64,000 nucleotides of DNA, taken from NCBI RefSeq assembly GCF_032854445.1, contig NC_088300.1, positions 16,993,570-17,057,569 of the forward strand, in the 5' to 3' direction. The DNA is from Liolophura sinensis (taxonomy: Eukaryota > Mollusca > Polyplacophora > Chitonida > Chitonidae). Made by a program: the position numbers and the translations under genes. Shown one piece after another: positions 25,101 to 30,987 of the stretch; position 1 is the stretch's first letter, and every line of letters starts with the position of its first letter. Below the pieces are notes generated by a model, which searched no databases, was not told where the DNA came from, and saw only the letters and a program-made list of their open reading frames with translations.

Positions 25101-25781
25101 TTCAAACAAGTCGGTGGCAGGTTGTGGCAACTATTTTATTTCCTTTCTGCACTGTACAGTTGTTGTCGTATAGCAAAGAGGCAGTTCAGCATCAACATTG
25201 AACAGTACACAACTTGGGAAGGGTGTGTATAGGTGGAATGTGTTGAAAAATCACACTACAGACTTTTTAGTGGGACTTCATCATGGCAGTGAAATATTTT
25301 TGAGTACTCACCAGTCAAAGAAATAAATTGATCATCACAGCTTATTTCCCTGCCTGTTTAACATCCAGTATAACCCTCCTTATGTTGTATGTATTCCAAA
25401 CTTACTCTGATATTCAAAATATTTTTTTTTAACTAATTTGGGTAAGTCAACATATTTTTTCACATGTACCCATACTGTGAACCCATCTTTTTGCCCTGTC
25501 CAATTGCTGTTTTCGCAAGTTCTTAGATCTGCAAAACCTAAGACATTGTCAAGGTGTACTTATTAATACAATAATGATGATTGTTTCAGTTTTGGCACGT
25601 TGACCACATAGTGCCTGTGTGGGAAGGGGGAGGGGAGTGTGACATAGACAACCTGCGGACCCTGTGTACCCCATGTCATCATAGAGTGACAGCTGAGCAG
25701 AGTCGGCAGAGGAGCAGGGCACGTAAACTAGGTGACGCCGTGTCGTGCCGAGACATTAGCAGCTTCTTCAAACCCTCCTGA
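4010..25781 (+). CDS. ZRANB3: ZRANB3, DNA annealing helicase and HNH endonuclease (20 coding exons)
   Basis: ZRANB3 is a PCNA-recruited SNF2-family enzyme that remodels and cuts stalled replication forks in the nucleus. I joined exons 4010-4116, 5812-5830, 6399-6577, 6845-7079, 7544-7662, 8121-8265, 8629-9012, 9394-9561, 10647-10718, 11047-11226, 11717-11875, 12448-13963, 15361-15479, 16792-16922, 17609-17729, 18603-18716, 22162-22305, 22946-23049, 24908-25016 and 25590-25781. All have GT-AG borders and compatible phases, giving 4317 nt and 1438 aa (human about 1080). Domains in order: helicase lobe 1 with MGLGKT (43-48) and DESH (140-143); lobe 2 with DRAHRIGQ (503-510); PIP box QRSIKDFL (593-600); RanBP2-type fingers at 745-764 and 1066-1085; a cysteine-pair region (exons 17-18); HNH with HVDH and CHH (1378-1406). 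The order matches vertebrate ZRANB3. The extra length is in exons 7 and 12. The joining is by eye, not from transcripts. Confidence 0.93.
5812..5830 (+). CDS. ZRANB3: ZRANB3 exon 2, 19-nt microexon
   Basis: The bases between TTTTTTTCAG and GTAAGT encode the end of K, then CLIADE. This bridges NGK of exon 1 to MGLGKT of exon 3 exactly as human NGRCMVADEMGLGKT does. Without it, the phase and the Walker region would be broken. Confidence 0.88.
6399..6577 (+). CDS. ZRANB3: ZRANB3 exon 3 (Walker A)
   Basis: Encodes [16 protein letters not shown] and the VPSSLRYPW segment of helicase motif Ia. Phase 0 in, phase 2 out. Confidence 0.92.
6845..7079 (+). CDS. ZRANB3: ZRANB3 exon 4 (motifs II and III)
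   Basis: Encodes [12 protein letters not shown] (the DESH box) and [14 protein letters not shown] (motif III). Phase 0 out before GTGAGG. Confidence 0.92.
7544..7662 (+). CDS. ZRANB3: ZRANB3 exon 5
   Basis: The acceptor CCTTGTAG gives [14 protein letters not shown], which restores the family's ELFMQI-ALFP segment. A second AG 12 bases downstream (CCCACAG) would delete four residues in frame, so alternative use is possible. Ends in phase 2. Confidence 0.85.
7911..8120 (+). repeat. Two decayed upstream copies of the ZRANB3 exon 6 acceptor junction
   Basis: The real junction after 8120 (CTTAG then TGGGGCCAGTAACTTGGAGG) has two look-alikes: after 7918 (TCTCAG then AGGAGCCAGGAACATGGAGG) and after 7991 (TCTCAG then TGAAACCAGCAACTTGAGGG). 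Each continues into CTG/CAG-rich sequence and TCTG runs. They read as degenerate tandem duplicates of the acceptor and exon start. A TCTG microsatellite lies at about 8071-8093. Confidence 0.7.
8121..8265 (+). CDS. ZRANB3: ZRANB3 exon 6
   Basis: Encodes [11 protein letters not shown], then [20 protein letters not shown], the conserved SNF2 linker that follows lobe 1. Phase 2 in, phase 0 out. Confidence 0.9.
8629..9012 (+). CDS. ZRANB3: ZRANB3 exon 7 with lysine-rich insert
   Basis: 128 codons. Only the two ends ([13 protein letters not shown] and [14 protein letters not shown]) match the human protein. The middle of about 90 residues is Lys/Ser/Asp-rich ([26 protein letters not shown]), low in complexity, and absent from human ZRANB3. 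Confidence 0.85.
9075..9255. repeat. Short intronic tandem duplications
   Basis: Two or three copies of GGTTTCATCCTRTGAARTGT are followed by two copies of ATGATTGGTCARTACCTGTA. Both lie in the intron after ZRANB3 exon 7. Confidence 0.6.
9394..9561 (+). CDS. ZRANB3: ZRANB3 exon 8
   Basis: Start of helicase lobe 2: [16 protein letters not shown] (motif IV) and [13 protein letters not shown] (motif V region). Phase 0 at both ends. Confidence 0.92.
9777..10035 (-). repeat. SINE family A, full length, with target-site duplication
   Basis: The tail, body and tRNA-like head (GTTCAAGTGCAGCTC on the minus strand) are all present. The 10-bp word CATTATCAGT flanks it at 9767-9776 and 10036-10045. Confidence 0.88.
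10150..10413 (+). repeat. SINE family A, near full length
   Basis: Head with GAGTTCAAGTCCAGC, body, ACACCAATCAAATAAATAAA tail. It lies about 110 bp from the oppositely oriented copy at 9777, so the pair could fold as a hairpin in the transcript. Confidence 0.85.
10647..10718 (+). CDS. ZRANB3: ZRANB3 exon 9
   Basis: Encodes [23 protein letters not shown]. Joined to GLTFTAA of exon 10 it makes the family's AAGxGLTF motif. The donor is GTGGGT. Confidence 0.88.
11047..11226 (+). CDS. ZRANB3: ZRANB3 exon 10 (motif VI)
   Basis: Encodes [17 protein letters not shown], then [19 protein letters not shown] with the arginine-finger motif, then ends VCKK before GTGAGT. Confidence 0.93.
11717..11875 (+). 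CDS. ZRANB3: ZRANB3 exon 11
   Basis: Encodes [19 protein letters not shown] and SNAEAWVPS, matching the human STLNGRKEKIQAEEGDK and FAEAWTP segment after the helicase core. Phase 0 at both ends. Confidence 0.9.
12111..12217 (-). repeat. SINE family A, truncated
   Basis: Tail and the first part of the body only. The word TGAGGTAT flanks both sides and may be a target-site duplication. Confidence 0.75.
12448..13963 (+). CDS. ZRANB3: ZRANB3 exon 12 (PIP box, two RanBP2-type zinc fingers)
   Basis: A 1516-nt exon. It opens with [11 protein letters not shown], a PIP box in the position of human QHDIRSFF. Finger 1 is W745-x-C-x2-C-x10-C-x2-C764 ([18 protein letters not shown]), close to the human ubiquitin-binding finger and keeping its TY pair. 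A long Ser/Asp-rich, probably disordered segment follows. Finger 2 is W1066-x-C-x2-C-x10-C-x2-C1085 ([20 protein letters not shown]), which the human protein lacks. It ends in phase 1 at a perfect GTAAGT donor. The last 73 bases of this exon are the template of the 92-bp array that follows. Confidence 0.9.
13891..15195 (+). repeat. 92-bp tandem array built from the ZRANB3 exon 12 donor junction
   Basis: The unit is the last 73 bases of exon 12 plus the first 19 bases of the intron. Donor-like GT sites lie at 13964, 14056, 14148, 14240, 14332, 14424, 14516, 14608, 14700, 14792 and 14884 (exactly 92 apart), then 14976 and 15063, then a decayed unit near 15150. Most units keep GTAAGTGTTGTATGTGA, so each has an intact consensus donor and then an in-frame stop. 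Units differ at few sites. From about 14260 to 14690 two subtypes alternate. The open frames on the minus strand here are an effect of the periodicity. Confidence 0.95.
15228..15340 (+). repeat. SINE family A, decayed 3' half
   Basis: Recognisable GGTTTCCTC, CATAATGCTGGCTG, TTCTTGAGTATGGTGTTAAA and AAATAAATAAAAT blocks. It lies just upstream of exon 13. Confidence 0.65.
15361..15479 (+). CDS. ZRANB3: ZRANB3 exon 13
   Basis: The phase 1 entry matches the exon 12 donor. Encodes [17 protein letters not shown], aligned with human LMFCASRNTDRIHIYTK. Confidence 0.87.
15700..15997 (+). promoter_or_regulatory. Candidate internal promoter and alternative ZRANB3 first exon
   Basis: Within intron 13, a locally CG-containing stretch (AGTCGGCCGCACGCCGCATC near 15721) precedes GAAAATGGCGGTC, a YY1/TISU-like start. 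The ATG at 15962 reads [12 protein letters not shown] for 12 codons to 15997 and then meets GTATGT, a plausible donor in phase 0. The next exon (16792) is also entered in phase 0, so a join would give a ZRANB3 isoform with only the C-terminal and HNH part. Phase agreement alone has a one-in-three chance of being accidental. Confidence 0.3.
16422..16611. mobile_element. MITE, family 1
   Basis: Perfect 16-bp terminal inverted repeats CTTCAACCTTTTCAAC and GTTGAAAAGGTTGAAG flank a 158-bp AT-rich core with no coding capacity. Related copies are at 27425, 33530 and 39513. Confidence 0.75.
16792..16922 (+). CDS. ZRANB3: ZRANB3 exon 14
   Basis: Encodes [20 protein letters not shown] and [11 protein letters not shown], matching human FIPLDIKLDLWEDLP and ILRFVREW. 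Phase 0 in, phase 2 out. Confidence 0.88.
17229..17490 (+). repeat. SINE family A, near full length
   Basis: The head GGGGCCTTCGTGGCC, the B-box GAGTTCAAGTCC, the body and the AACACCAATGAAG tail are present, with moderate decay. Confidence 0.82.
17609..17729 (+). CDS. ZRANB3: ZRANB3 exon 15
   Basis: Encodes [20 protein letters not shown], then AYDQLKNG, then SRHLTK. It corresponds to the human MKQRIIRKSGQLFCSPILAL segment. Phase 2 in, phase 0 out. Confidence 0.83.
18085..18412 (+). repeat. SINE family B, near full length
   Basis: tRNA-like head remnant (TAGATCCAGGGTCAGTCCTG), the shared body also found at 1155-1468, and the 3' end CGTTAAACCCCAAGCACTCA. Confidence 0.8.
18603..18716 (+). CDS. 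ZRANB3: ZRANB3 exon 16
   Basis: 38 codons in phase 0 ([12 protein letters not shown], then [18 protein letters not shown]). It matches the human region VRLITKESRPRDPF only weakly, but both splice sites are good and the phases agree. Confidence 0.75.
20003..20218 (-). pseudogene. THAP-domain fragment
   Basis: The 71-residue frame has the N-terminal THAP signature: M-V-C-C-x3-GC, then VNFFKFP, then [10 protein letters not shown], then [13 protein letters not shown] domains are zinc-binding DNA readers found in host factors and in P-element and Kolobok-type transposases. The second pair of zinc ligands, expected as a C-x2-H-F just after the KHSQI segment, is not there (IFDELEGF instead), so the finger is probably non-functional. 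It lies antisense inside ZRANB3 intron 16. It could be the relic of a DNA transposon or of a copied host exon. Confidence 0.6.
20620..21085. mobile_element. Putative non-autonomous element with internal inverted repeat
   Basis: TGACAGACCATTAAAA near 20655 is mirrored by TTTTAATGGTCTTTCATC near 21033. The core holds a TGACGTCAC word and GGCCGCCAT, with no reading frame. The ends are not exactly defined. Confidence 0.45.
22162..22305 (+). CDS. ZRANB3: ZRANB3 exon 17
   Basis: Encodes [17 protein letters not shown] and [15 protein letters not shown], the two cysteine pairs of the zinc-binding region before the HNH domain (human PLCLRCQQP and SRFCSLKCQEEFW). Phase 0 at both ends. Confidence 0.9.
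22812..22868 (+). repeat. SINE family A, tail fragment
   Basis: ACATTCTTGAGTACAG, then CAATCAAATTAATAAATAAA only. Confidence 0.55.
22946..23049 (+). CDS. ZRANB3: ZRANB3 exon 18
   Basis: Encodes [20 protein letters not shown] and ends VFRQIR, matching human VFETEHGVCQLC. Phase 0 in, phase 2 out. Confidence 0.9.
23347..23568 (-). repeat. SINE family A, decayed
   Basis: Minus-strand tail, body and part of the head, with many substitutions. A GATT/GAGA simple repeat lies just upstream (23285-23320). Confidence 0.75.
23874..24134 (+). repeat. SINE family A, best-preserved full copy, with target-site duplication
   Basis: Begins GGGGGCCTCCGTGGCTCAGT with an intact A-box (TGGCTCAGTTGG) and B-box (GAGTTCAAGTCC), then the body and AAATAAATA tail. 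The 13-bp word ATATAACTGAAGA flanks it at 23861-23873 and 24135-24147. Confidence 0.92.
24908..25016 (+). CDS. ZRANB3: ZRANB3 exon 19
   Basis: Encodes [20 protein letters not shown] and MVQNPTAGL, the helix leading into the HNH nuclease. Phase 2 in, phase 0 out. Confidence 0.88.
25590..25781 (+). CDS. ZRANB3: ZRANB3 exon 20 (HNH nuclease and C-terminus)
   Basis: Encodes [15 protein letters not shown], then [16 protein letters not shown], with the HNH histidines and the Asn present. The end, [11 protein letters not shown]-stop, has the I-x2-FF spacing of a PIP box without its glutamine. The human protein has an APIM (RFLVK) at this place. Confidence 0.93.
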   Translation, partial: FWHVDHIVPVWEGGGECDIDNLRTLCTPCHHRVTAEQSRQRSRARKLGDAVSCRDISSFFKPS

Positions 25782-25854
25782 CCCCAGCACGTAAACTAGG
25801 TGACGCTGTGTCGTGCCGAGACATTAGCAGCTTCTTCAAACCCTCCTGACCCCA
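25719..25854 (+). repeat. 68-bp tandem duplication across the ZRANB3 stop codon
   Basis: 25719-25786 and 25787-25854 are the same apart from one seen substitution (GACGCCGTG, GACGCTGTG). The first copy encodes the last residues and the stop. The second lies in the 3' UTR. Confidence 0.92.
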
Positions 25855-27594
25855 GAAGTATTGTATAGACATTTGATGGTTTTGTCCACTGTTTAATATT
25901 TATTTGAGGACGAAGATCCATTGTTATACTAACTTGTTTGTAGACAGTGTTTCTCTGCCCCTGCATTTTAGGGTACTTTATTTCAAACAGACTTGTCACA
26001 GGATTTAAGGGCACCCTGTCTAGTTGCACAAAATATAGAGCAGTTGAGCCTGTCAGATATGTCTGCATCATTTTGTAAATCTCTGCAGAAGAAGTGTAAC
26101 TGTATACTTTCCTGCCATCAATATGGTGCTAACAGCATGTATCATTCTAGTCCCGACTTGATTGTGATCAGTTTTTCTACTTGCGAGCACTATTTTACTG
26201 GTGGCCAGTATTTTACTGGTGGCCAGTATTTTACTGGTGGCCAGTATTTTCACTTGTTGTCAGTATCTTAATTGTAGTCAGTATTTTCACTTGTTGTCAT
26301 TATTTTTAAATGTGTGTCGCATGATTACCAGGTTTTAGAGACGGTATAGGTGCCTCATATCATGTCCGCTTTTATTAAGTAAGACTAACAGTAACATGTG
26401 TAAAGCATGTGCTAATAGTGGAAACATTGTCAGAGTATGAACCATGCATGATTATCTGATGTTTCATACATCTATTGGAAAAAGCAAAAAAGACCATTAT
26501 AATCCCCAGTTTTGTTCCTCATGTTATGACTATTTGGAGGGATGAGGCATTCTGTAAGGCAGACTTGATCAGATTTTTTGAAAGCATTTGAATCTGGGAC
26601 ACATGTACATGTAGTGTAGATGAATAGTTAGGCAACAACAGTTTTGTTTTTTGTTTTACGGGGGAAGCTGACTGACGACATTGCAAAAAGGATTTATTGT
26701 GCCAGTAAAAAGAGTAATAAAAATTTGTGTGGCCTTACATGTACCTTGGCAAAATCATTGGCCCCTATCTAGATCTTAATTCAGTGAGTTCTGTTCACAG
26801 AAGTTGCTCATTTCAAGAAGTTTACATTGATTGCATGCAATGTGCTGTACTTTATACAGTAAATACTCAACAAGCGCTAAGTCTTCTTACCATGATGTTT
26901 ATATGTGGTGTCTAAGTCACCAACTTTGCAAAACAGCCACATTAATTTGCAGAATCTGAATTTTTTGCAAAAATTTAACCTGAGATGTTTCTCTAATATA
27001 GCCCATTAATTAAACTTGCTTCGCAGTGGTTTGTTGTTTTTTTATTGGCTGGAAAAATGAAAGACTTGATCTTTATGAAAGGTAATACTTCTACCATTAT
27101 ACAGGCTCTTGTGCAGCCTGGCCTAATGATTTCTGCTTAAAATCACCAACTAGTTGTTTAAGTCAGTAAGTTGACAGGTTCAAATCCAGCTCTGGATAAT
27201 TTTTCTGGAGCATTAAGTCAGGCACCTGACAAAGAACCGTGGTTTCCCCAGGTTTCCTGGCAAGTGAAAATTTCTGGTGTATTTTGATTTGGGCACCCTG
27301 ATGCCTACACCTAACAGCCTTTGCAGTCAAGAATGGTAATATTTAACAGAATACAAGAAAAAAAAAAAGACCACAATAGATGTACCTTACCAATATTTAA
27401 AGTAAACTTTTTTGTAGTACTTAATTCTTCAACCTTTTCAACCCCCTGCGCAGCCAATATTTCGAAACATTCTGAAAAAATAAGCAGCATAGAGAAATAA
27501 TTTGCACAGTTTTGTGAAGCTTGAATCTTAGTGACACAAATAAGTCATTTCAAGTGTCATGTTCATCATAATTGTATGCATTAATTCCACTGTA
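25855..27594. other. ZRANB3 3' UTR and intergenic sequence up to the gap
   Basis: A 19-bp repeat (TATTTTACTGGTGGCCAG unit) occurs three or four times at about 26190-26250. AATAAA at 26716-26721 is one possible polyadenylation signal. A weak tRNA-headed SINE-like stretch with GGTTCAAATCC lies at about 27110-27310. No further exon was seen. Confidence 0.4.
27425..27594. mobile_element. MITE, family 1, cut by the assembly gap
   Basis: Left terminal repeat CTTCAACCTTTTCAAC, then a core shared with 39513-39730 (AGAGAAATAATTTGCA, TTGAATCTTAGTGACACAAA). The right end falls in the N gap. Confidence 0.7.
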
Positions 27595-27794
27595 NNNNNN
27601 NNNNNNNNNNNNNNNNNNNNNNNNNNNNNNNNNNNNNNNNNNNNNNNNNNNNNNNNNNNNNNNNNNNNNNNNNNNNNNNNNNNNNNNNNNNNNNNNNNNN
27701 NNNNNNNNNNNNNNNNNNNNNNNNNNNNNNNNNNNNNNNNNNNNNNNNNNNNNNNNNNNNNNNNNNNNNNNNNNNNNNNNNNNNNNNNNNNNNN
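27595..27794. other. Assembly gap, 200 N
   Basis: Exactly 200 Ns, a round size typical of a placeholder of unknown true length. It interrupts a piggyBac transposase frame on its right and a MITE on its left. Confidence 0.99.
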
Positions 27795-28540
27795 GGGAGA
27801 TTATTTGGCCCCATGTGAATCAGGAGACCTAAGAACTTTTTCATCTCAGCTGCGTCAGTGTCTTTCCAAGCCCACAGACGGGATTCCCTGAGCAAAGGAC
27901 GTTGTTTGGCTATTTCAGCATTTGCATAGCGATTGGTCTCGGTAACCATTAGATCCACTAACTCATCAGTTAGAAGCAACTCAAAGTACTTTCCAGGGGA
28001 TGTCCCTTCAGCGGGCCTCTTGAGACCAGGTGTTTCGGTAAATGTGAATACAGGCGGTTCCTGCTCTCCATCGGTCCAGATGTGTACAGGGGTTGGAATT
28101 CTTTGAGATGGTCTAGGTCTTGTTACTCTACGGGGCACTCCACGGATGCCACGGTTTGGCGACACAGAGGCGCGACCGCCCCTGGTCCGTACCCTATGAC
28201 CCCGCCCACCTCGTGTGCGAACTCCGCGTATCCTTGGCCGGCCACGGCCAGAAAAGTGTTCCGCTTCATCACTAGATGTGGCAGTTTCGGGCGAAACTGC
28301 CGGGTCAAATTCATCACTAGACTTTTCCTCATCACTGTCGATTTCAAACTCACTATCGTCCAGACTAAGCTCCATTCCTGCCTCATCAATCTCGTCATCA
28401 GTTTCCATCAGAAGTTGTGCAACCTCGTCTGCACTCATGTAAGCCATTTTGGAAGGTGCTGACCTTGATTCCGATTTTGACCTAAGGACCTGCTGTATAT
28501 CTGTTGGAAATTCCGTTACGAGTAAACTCGTAGTTGGCAA
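27795..28540 (-). CDS. piggyBac (PGBD-type) transposase, N-terminal part
   Basis: Cut-and-paste transposases of this family insert at TTAA. The visible 249 residues begin MPTTSLLVTEFP; a second Met (MAYMSADEV at 28444) is the more usual start. There is an acidic segment, then an RG-rich basic stretch, then the family signature PGKYFELLLTDELVDLMV, then TNRYAN, then AWKDTDAAEMKKFLGLLIHM. The DDD catalytic core would follow but lies in the 200-N gap or is lost. The frame is open up to the gap, so the copy may be fairly young. Confidence 0.88.
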
Positions 28541-28757
28541 ACCGGATATACCAGTTATATCTGTGCGCCAGCTACGACTTATCTCGTATGTACTTTATAG
28601 AGGTATATATTACTAGGGGATCACGGGAAACGGTTTAGCGCATGTTTATAGGTGTTCCTATACATAAACGTCCATCATGCGTACAAAAACTTAAAATGGC
28701 AAATGGGAGGAGATCGGCGACTACGAGTTATCTCGTAGCTGGCAGTCAACCTGTTAA
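27795..28757 (-). mobile_element. piggyBac DNA transposon, 5' part
   Basis: The likely terminus is the TTAA at 28754-28757, read on the minus strand as TTAACAGGTTGACTGCCAGC. Inside it are three near-palindromes: 28721-28738 (CTACGAG, TTAT, CTCGTAG), 28573-28588 and 28517-28532 (TACGAG, TAAA, CTCGTA). The word GCCAGCTACGA occurs in opposite orientations at 28568-28578 and 28733-28743. The other end is hidden by the gap. Confidence 0.8.
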
Positions 28758-30414
28758 CATTACATCTAAGGCTGAGAGCTACTTTTGTAGCCTGTTCATC
28801 TATTTCATTAAAGAGCTAAAGAAAGAAAAAGAATTAGTCCTACATAAAGAGCTCTTTTAAAACATGCCCACATAGTGGTTTAACATGTATTTATTTAATT
28901 ATTCATTTTCTTAATATTTGGTTGACTGAACAAAATTTCTTTAAAAATACTTAATCCAGCACTATGATAGCAGATAAAATTTACCGAAATATTAACAAAC
29001 AGTTAACAAATTTTAACAAGTTTATGAGTAGGAAAATAGGCAGCAGCAGCAGGTCCACTGCCCACCATACAAATGTGCGTGTGCAGCTAATAAATGTTAC
29101 ACACATGCAGCTATCCCACTTACTACCAGGACTCCTATTGCACATGTACGATCTAAACTAAGCATACATTGCAAACATGCACTAGCCATTGTGCATTTTT
29201 ATTTAGGTTGTCACGCTACGAAATAATGCCAAGTTAAAGCAATGAAATTACCTTTACACTTGTTGAACACATATTTTAAGGACGAGGACGATGTGTGTCT
29301 GTGCATGTAGGTGTGTGTTGGGGAGGGGGGCAGAGGAAGGAGTGGTTGGGGGAGGGGGGGAGGTGCAGAAGAGTTTTTTGAGAGTCTCCACACGAGCACT
29401 TTGCAATGTTTTGTTTTTTTCATGATTATTTATTTCAGAAAATTAAATCAAAAAGTGAGCACAATAATTCTGTGGGCAACCATCAAATAAAAAATAAATG
29501 TCCAATAGGAAGAGATCAATACTAATATCTGATAACAGTAAAAACAGAAAAAAATCCAAAGCCTTTCAACTGTAGAACACAAAATAGGACTTTCCTGGAT
29601 TTAAGGATATGAAATTTTCATGCTTGCTACGCCGCAAATAGAGAATGGGGCAGAAACTGTACAGGCCCTTGGGGTGGGTGGGTGTGGAAATGATTCTCAG
29701 ACCCTCTAGAACAGACATGGTCTATGTTAATGGTTGCCAATGCACGATTCCATAATATTTGCCTTTTTTTAGAACTATCACACAAATGTCAATTTTGTTG
29801 AAGGAGGTTACATAATTCATGTATAAAGTAAGATCCCACCCCTCTAATAATTCATGTCAAATAAGTTTGTGTTTTCTTTTTCTGTCAATTACAGAAAAAA
29901 CGAGAAACTTTTCAATACTTAAGTTTAATGAATTGGTGCCTCATGCTGTGCCTGTAACTGTTGAGCTGTTACAACTGTCTGCAGTGAGGTTTAACACCAG
30001 AACTGTTGACAGCATCCATCCATTTGACTTCCTATTAAAGCGGCCGACTCAGACAAAATGGCGGCCTTCAGCTCTCCTTGTTCAAAAATTAGTTTTAAAA
30101 TATAAAGCAGAAAATATCATTACAAGGTGGAATTGTCATATAAAAAAAATCAGACGTGGACAAAAGCAAATGATCTTGTCAAAACTTTATATTGAAATAC
30201 AACTTATTGACAACATTTAAGTGAGTTAAGGTAGAAAAACCAACAGTAACAGCATTTAAATGAAAAAAAAAAAACACACCAAACACAACAAAAAAAAAAC
30301 ATATTTAAACAGATGAAAAACATCAAAAAATCAGATTTCAATTGAATACATATCTAAATGATGTAAATAAATACACTACACATAATTGTATTACCCAAAA
30401 TGAATGTCAAATGA
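28758..30414. other. Intergenic sequence and probable SGPP 3' UTR
   Basis: AT-rich, with poly-A tracts near 30260-30300 and a GGGAGGGGGG purine run near 29320-29365. TTTATT (AATAAA on the minus strand) near 29196 and 29430 could end the SGPP transcript. No exon was recognised. Confidence 0.4.
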
Positions 30415-30987
30415 TCACAGAATTTCAGTTAGGTATGAGGCTCGTTCAATACCCAAAAAAGCAAATAAATTTGGGACGACAAAGGTGGCAGATATGGCTA
30501 AGCATGTGTATGTTATATACTTGTAGGGTAGTTCAACCCTCAGTTGCTGTAGAGCTGCAATGTTACGACGGTTGACTCCCAACACAGCACATACCCCACG
30601 GATCACCACAGCCTTCAGCAGTATCCTAGTCGTCACGACGACAACACTACCCAGAACAAACCGCAGTATTCCCATCCACAATAACTGCCTCTCCCACAGA
30701 TTGAACTTGTATGGGGGTCCTACTTCCCAATTCTCAAACCTTCCAAACTGGAAGTCCAGCCAGGTACCTAACAACACTCCCACACTAGTGGACATGACCA
30801 CAGTTGTGTCCCCTCGTGTTGTACTCCATCTGTCCATTTTAGGATAGCACATGCCCAGTCCCACCGTAACAGGGATGACCACTAGTGGGGCACATTTGTA
30901 GGTGATAGAGAAGTACTCAATGTACGACAATGCAGGTAGCCATGGTGGTAGGACTAGAGCAGCGTACGCCAAACCAGCAAGTATATC
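30415..30987 (-). CDS. SGPP1: SGPP exon 3 (last)
   Basis: Acceptor ATGTATAG, then GATATACTTGC. Encodes DILAGLAYAALVL, then DRWSTTRGDTTVV (human DTWSTSRGDTAEI), then VELPYKYITYTCLAIS, to the stop. Confidence 0.92.
   Translation of the reverse strand, partial: DILAGLAYAALVLPPWLPALSYIEYFSITYKCAPLVVIPVTVGLGMCYPKMDRWSTTRGDTTVVMSTSVGVLLGTWLDFQFGRFENWEVGPPYKFNLWERQLLWMGILRFVLGSVVVVTTRILLKAVVIRGVCAVLGVNRRNIAALQQLRVELPYKYITYTCLAISATFVVPNLFAFLGIERASYLTEIL

Noticed and set aside
30040-30110. A gene start at AAAATGGCGGCC downstream of SGPP
   Set aside because: The YY1-like word is there, but the frame stops after 15 codons with no donor. Similar GGCCGCCAT words occur in a repeat at about 20950.
30560-30847. 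95-codon plus-strand open frame opposite SGPP exon 3
   Set aside because: Shadow of the conserved SGPP coding sequence on the other strand.
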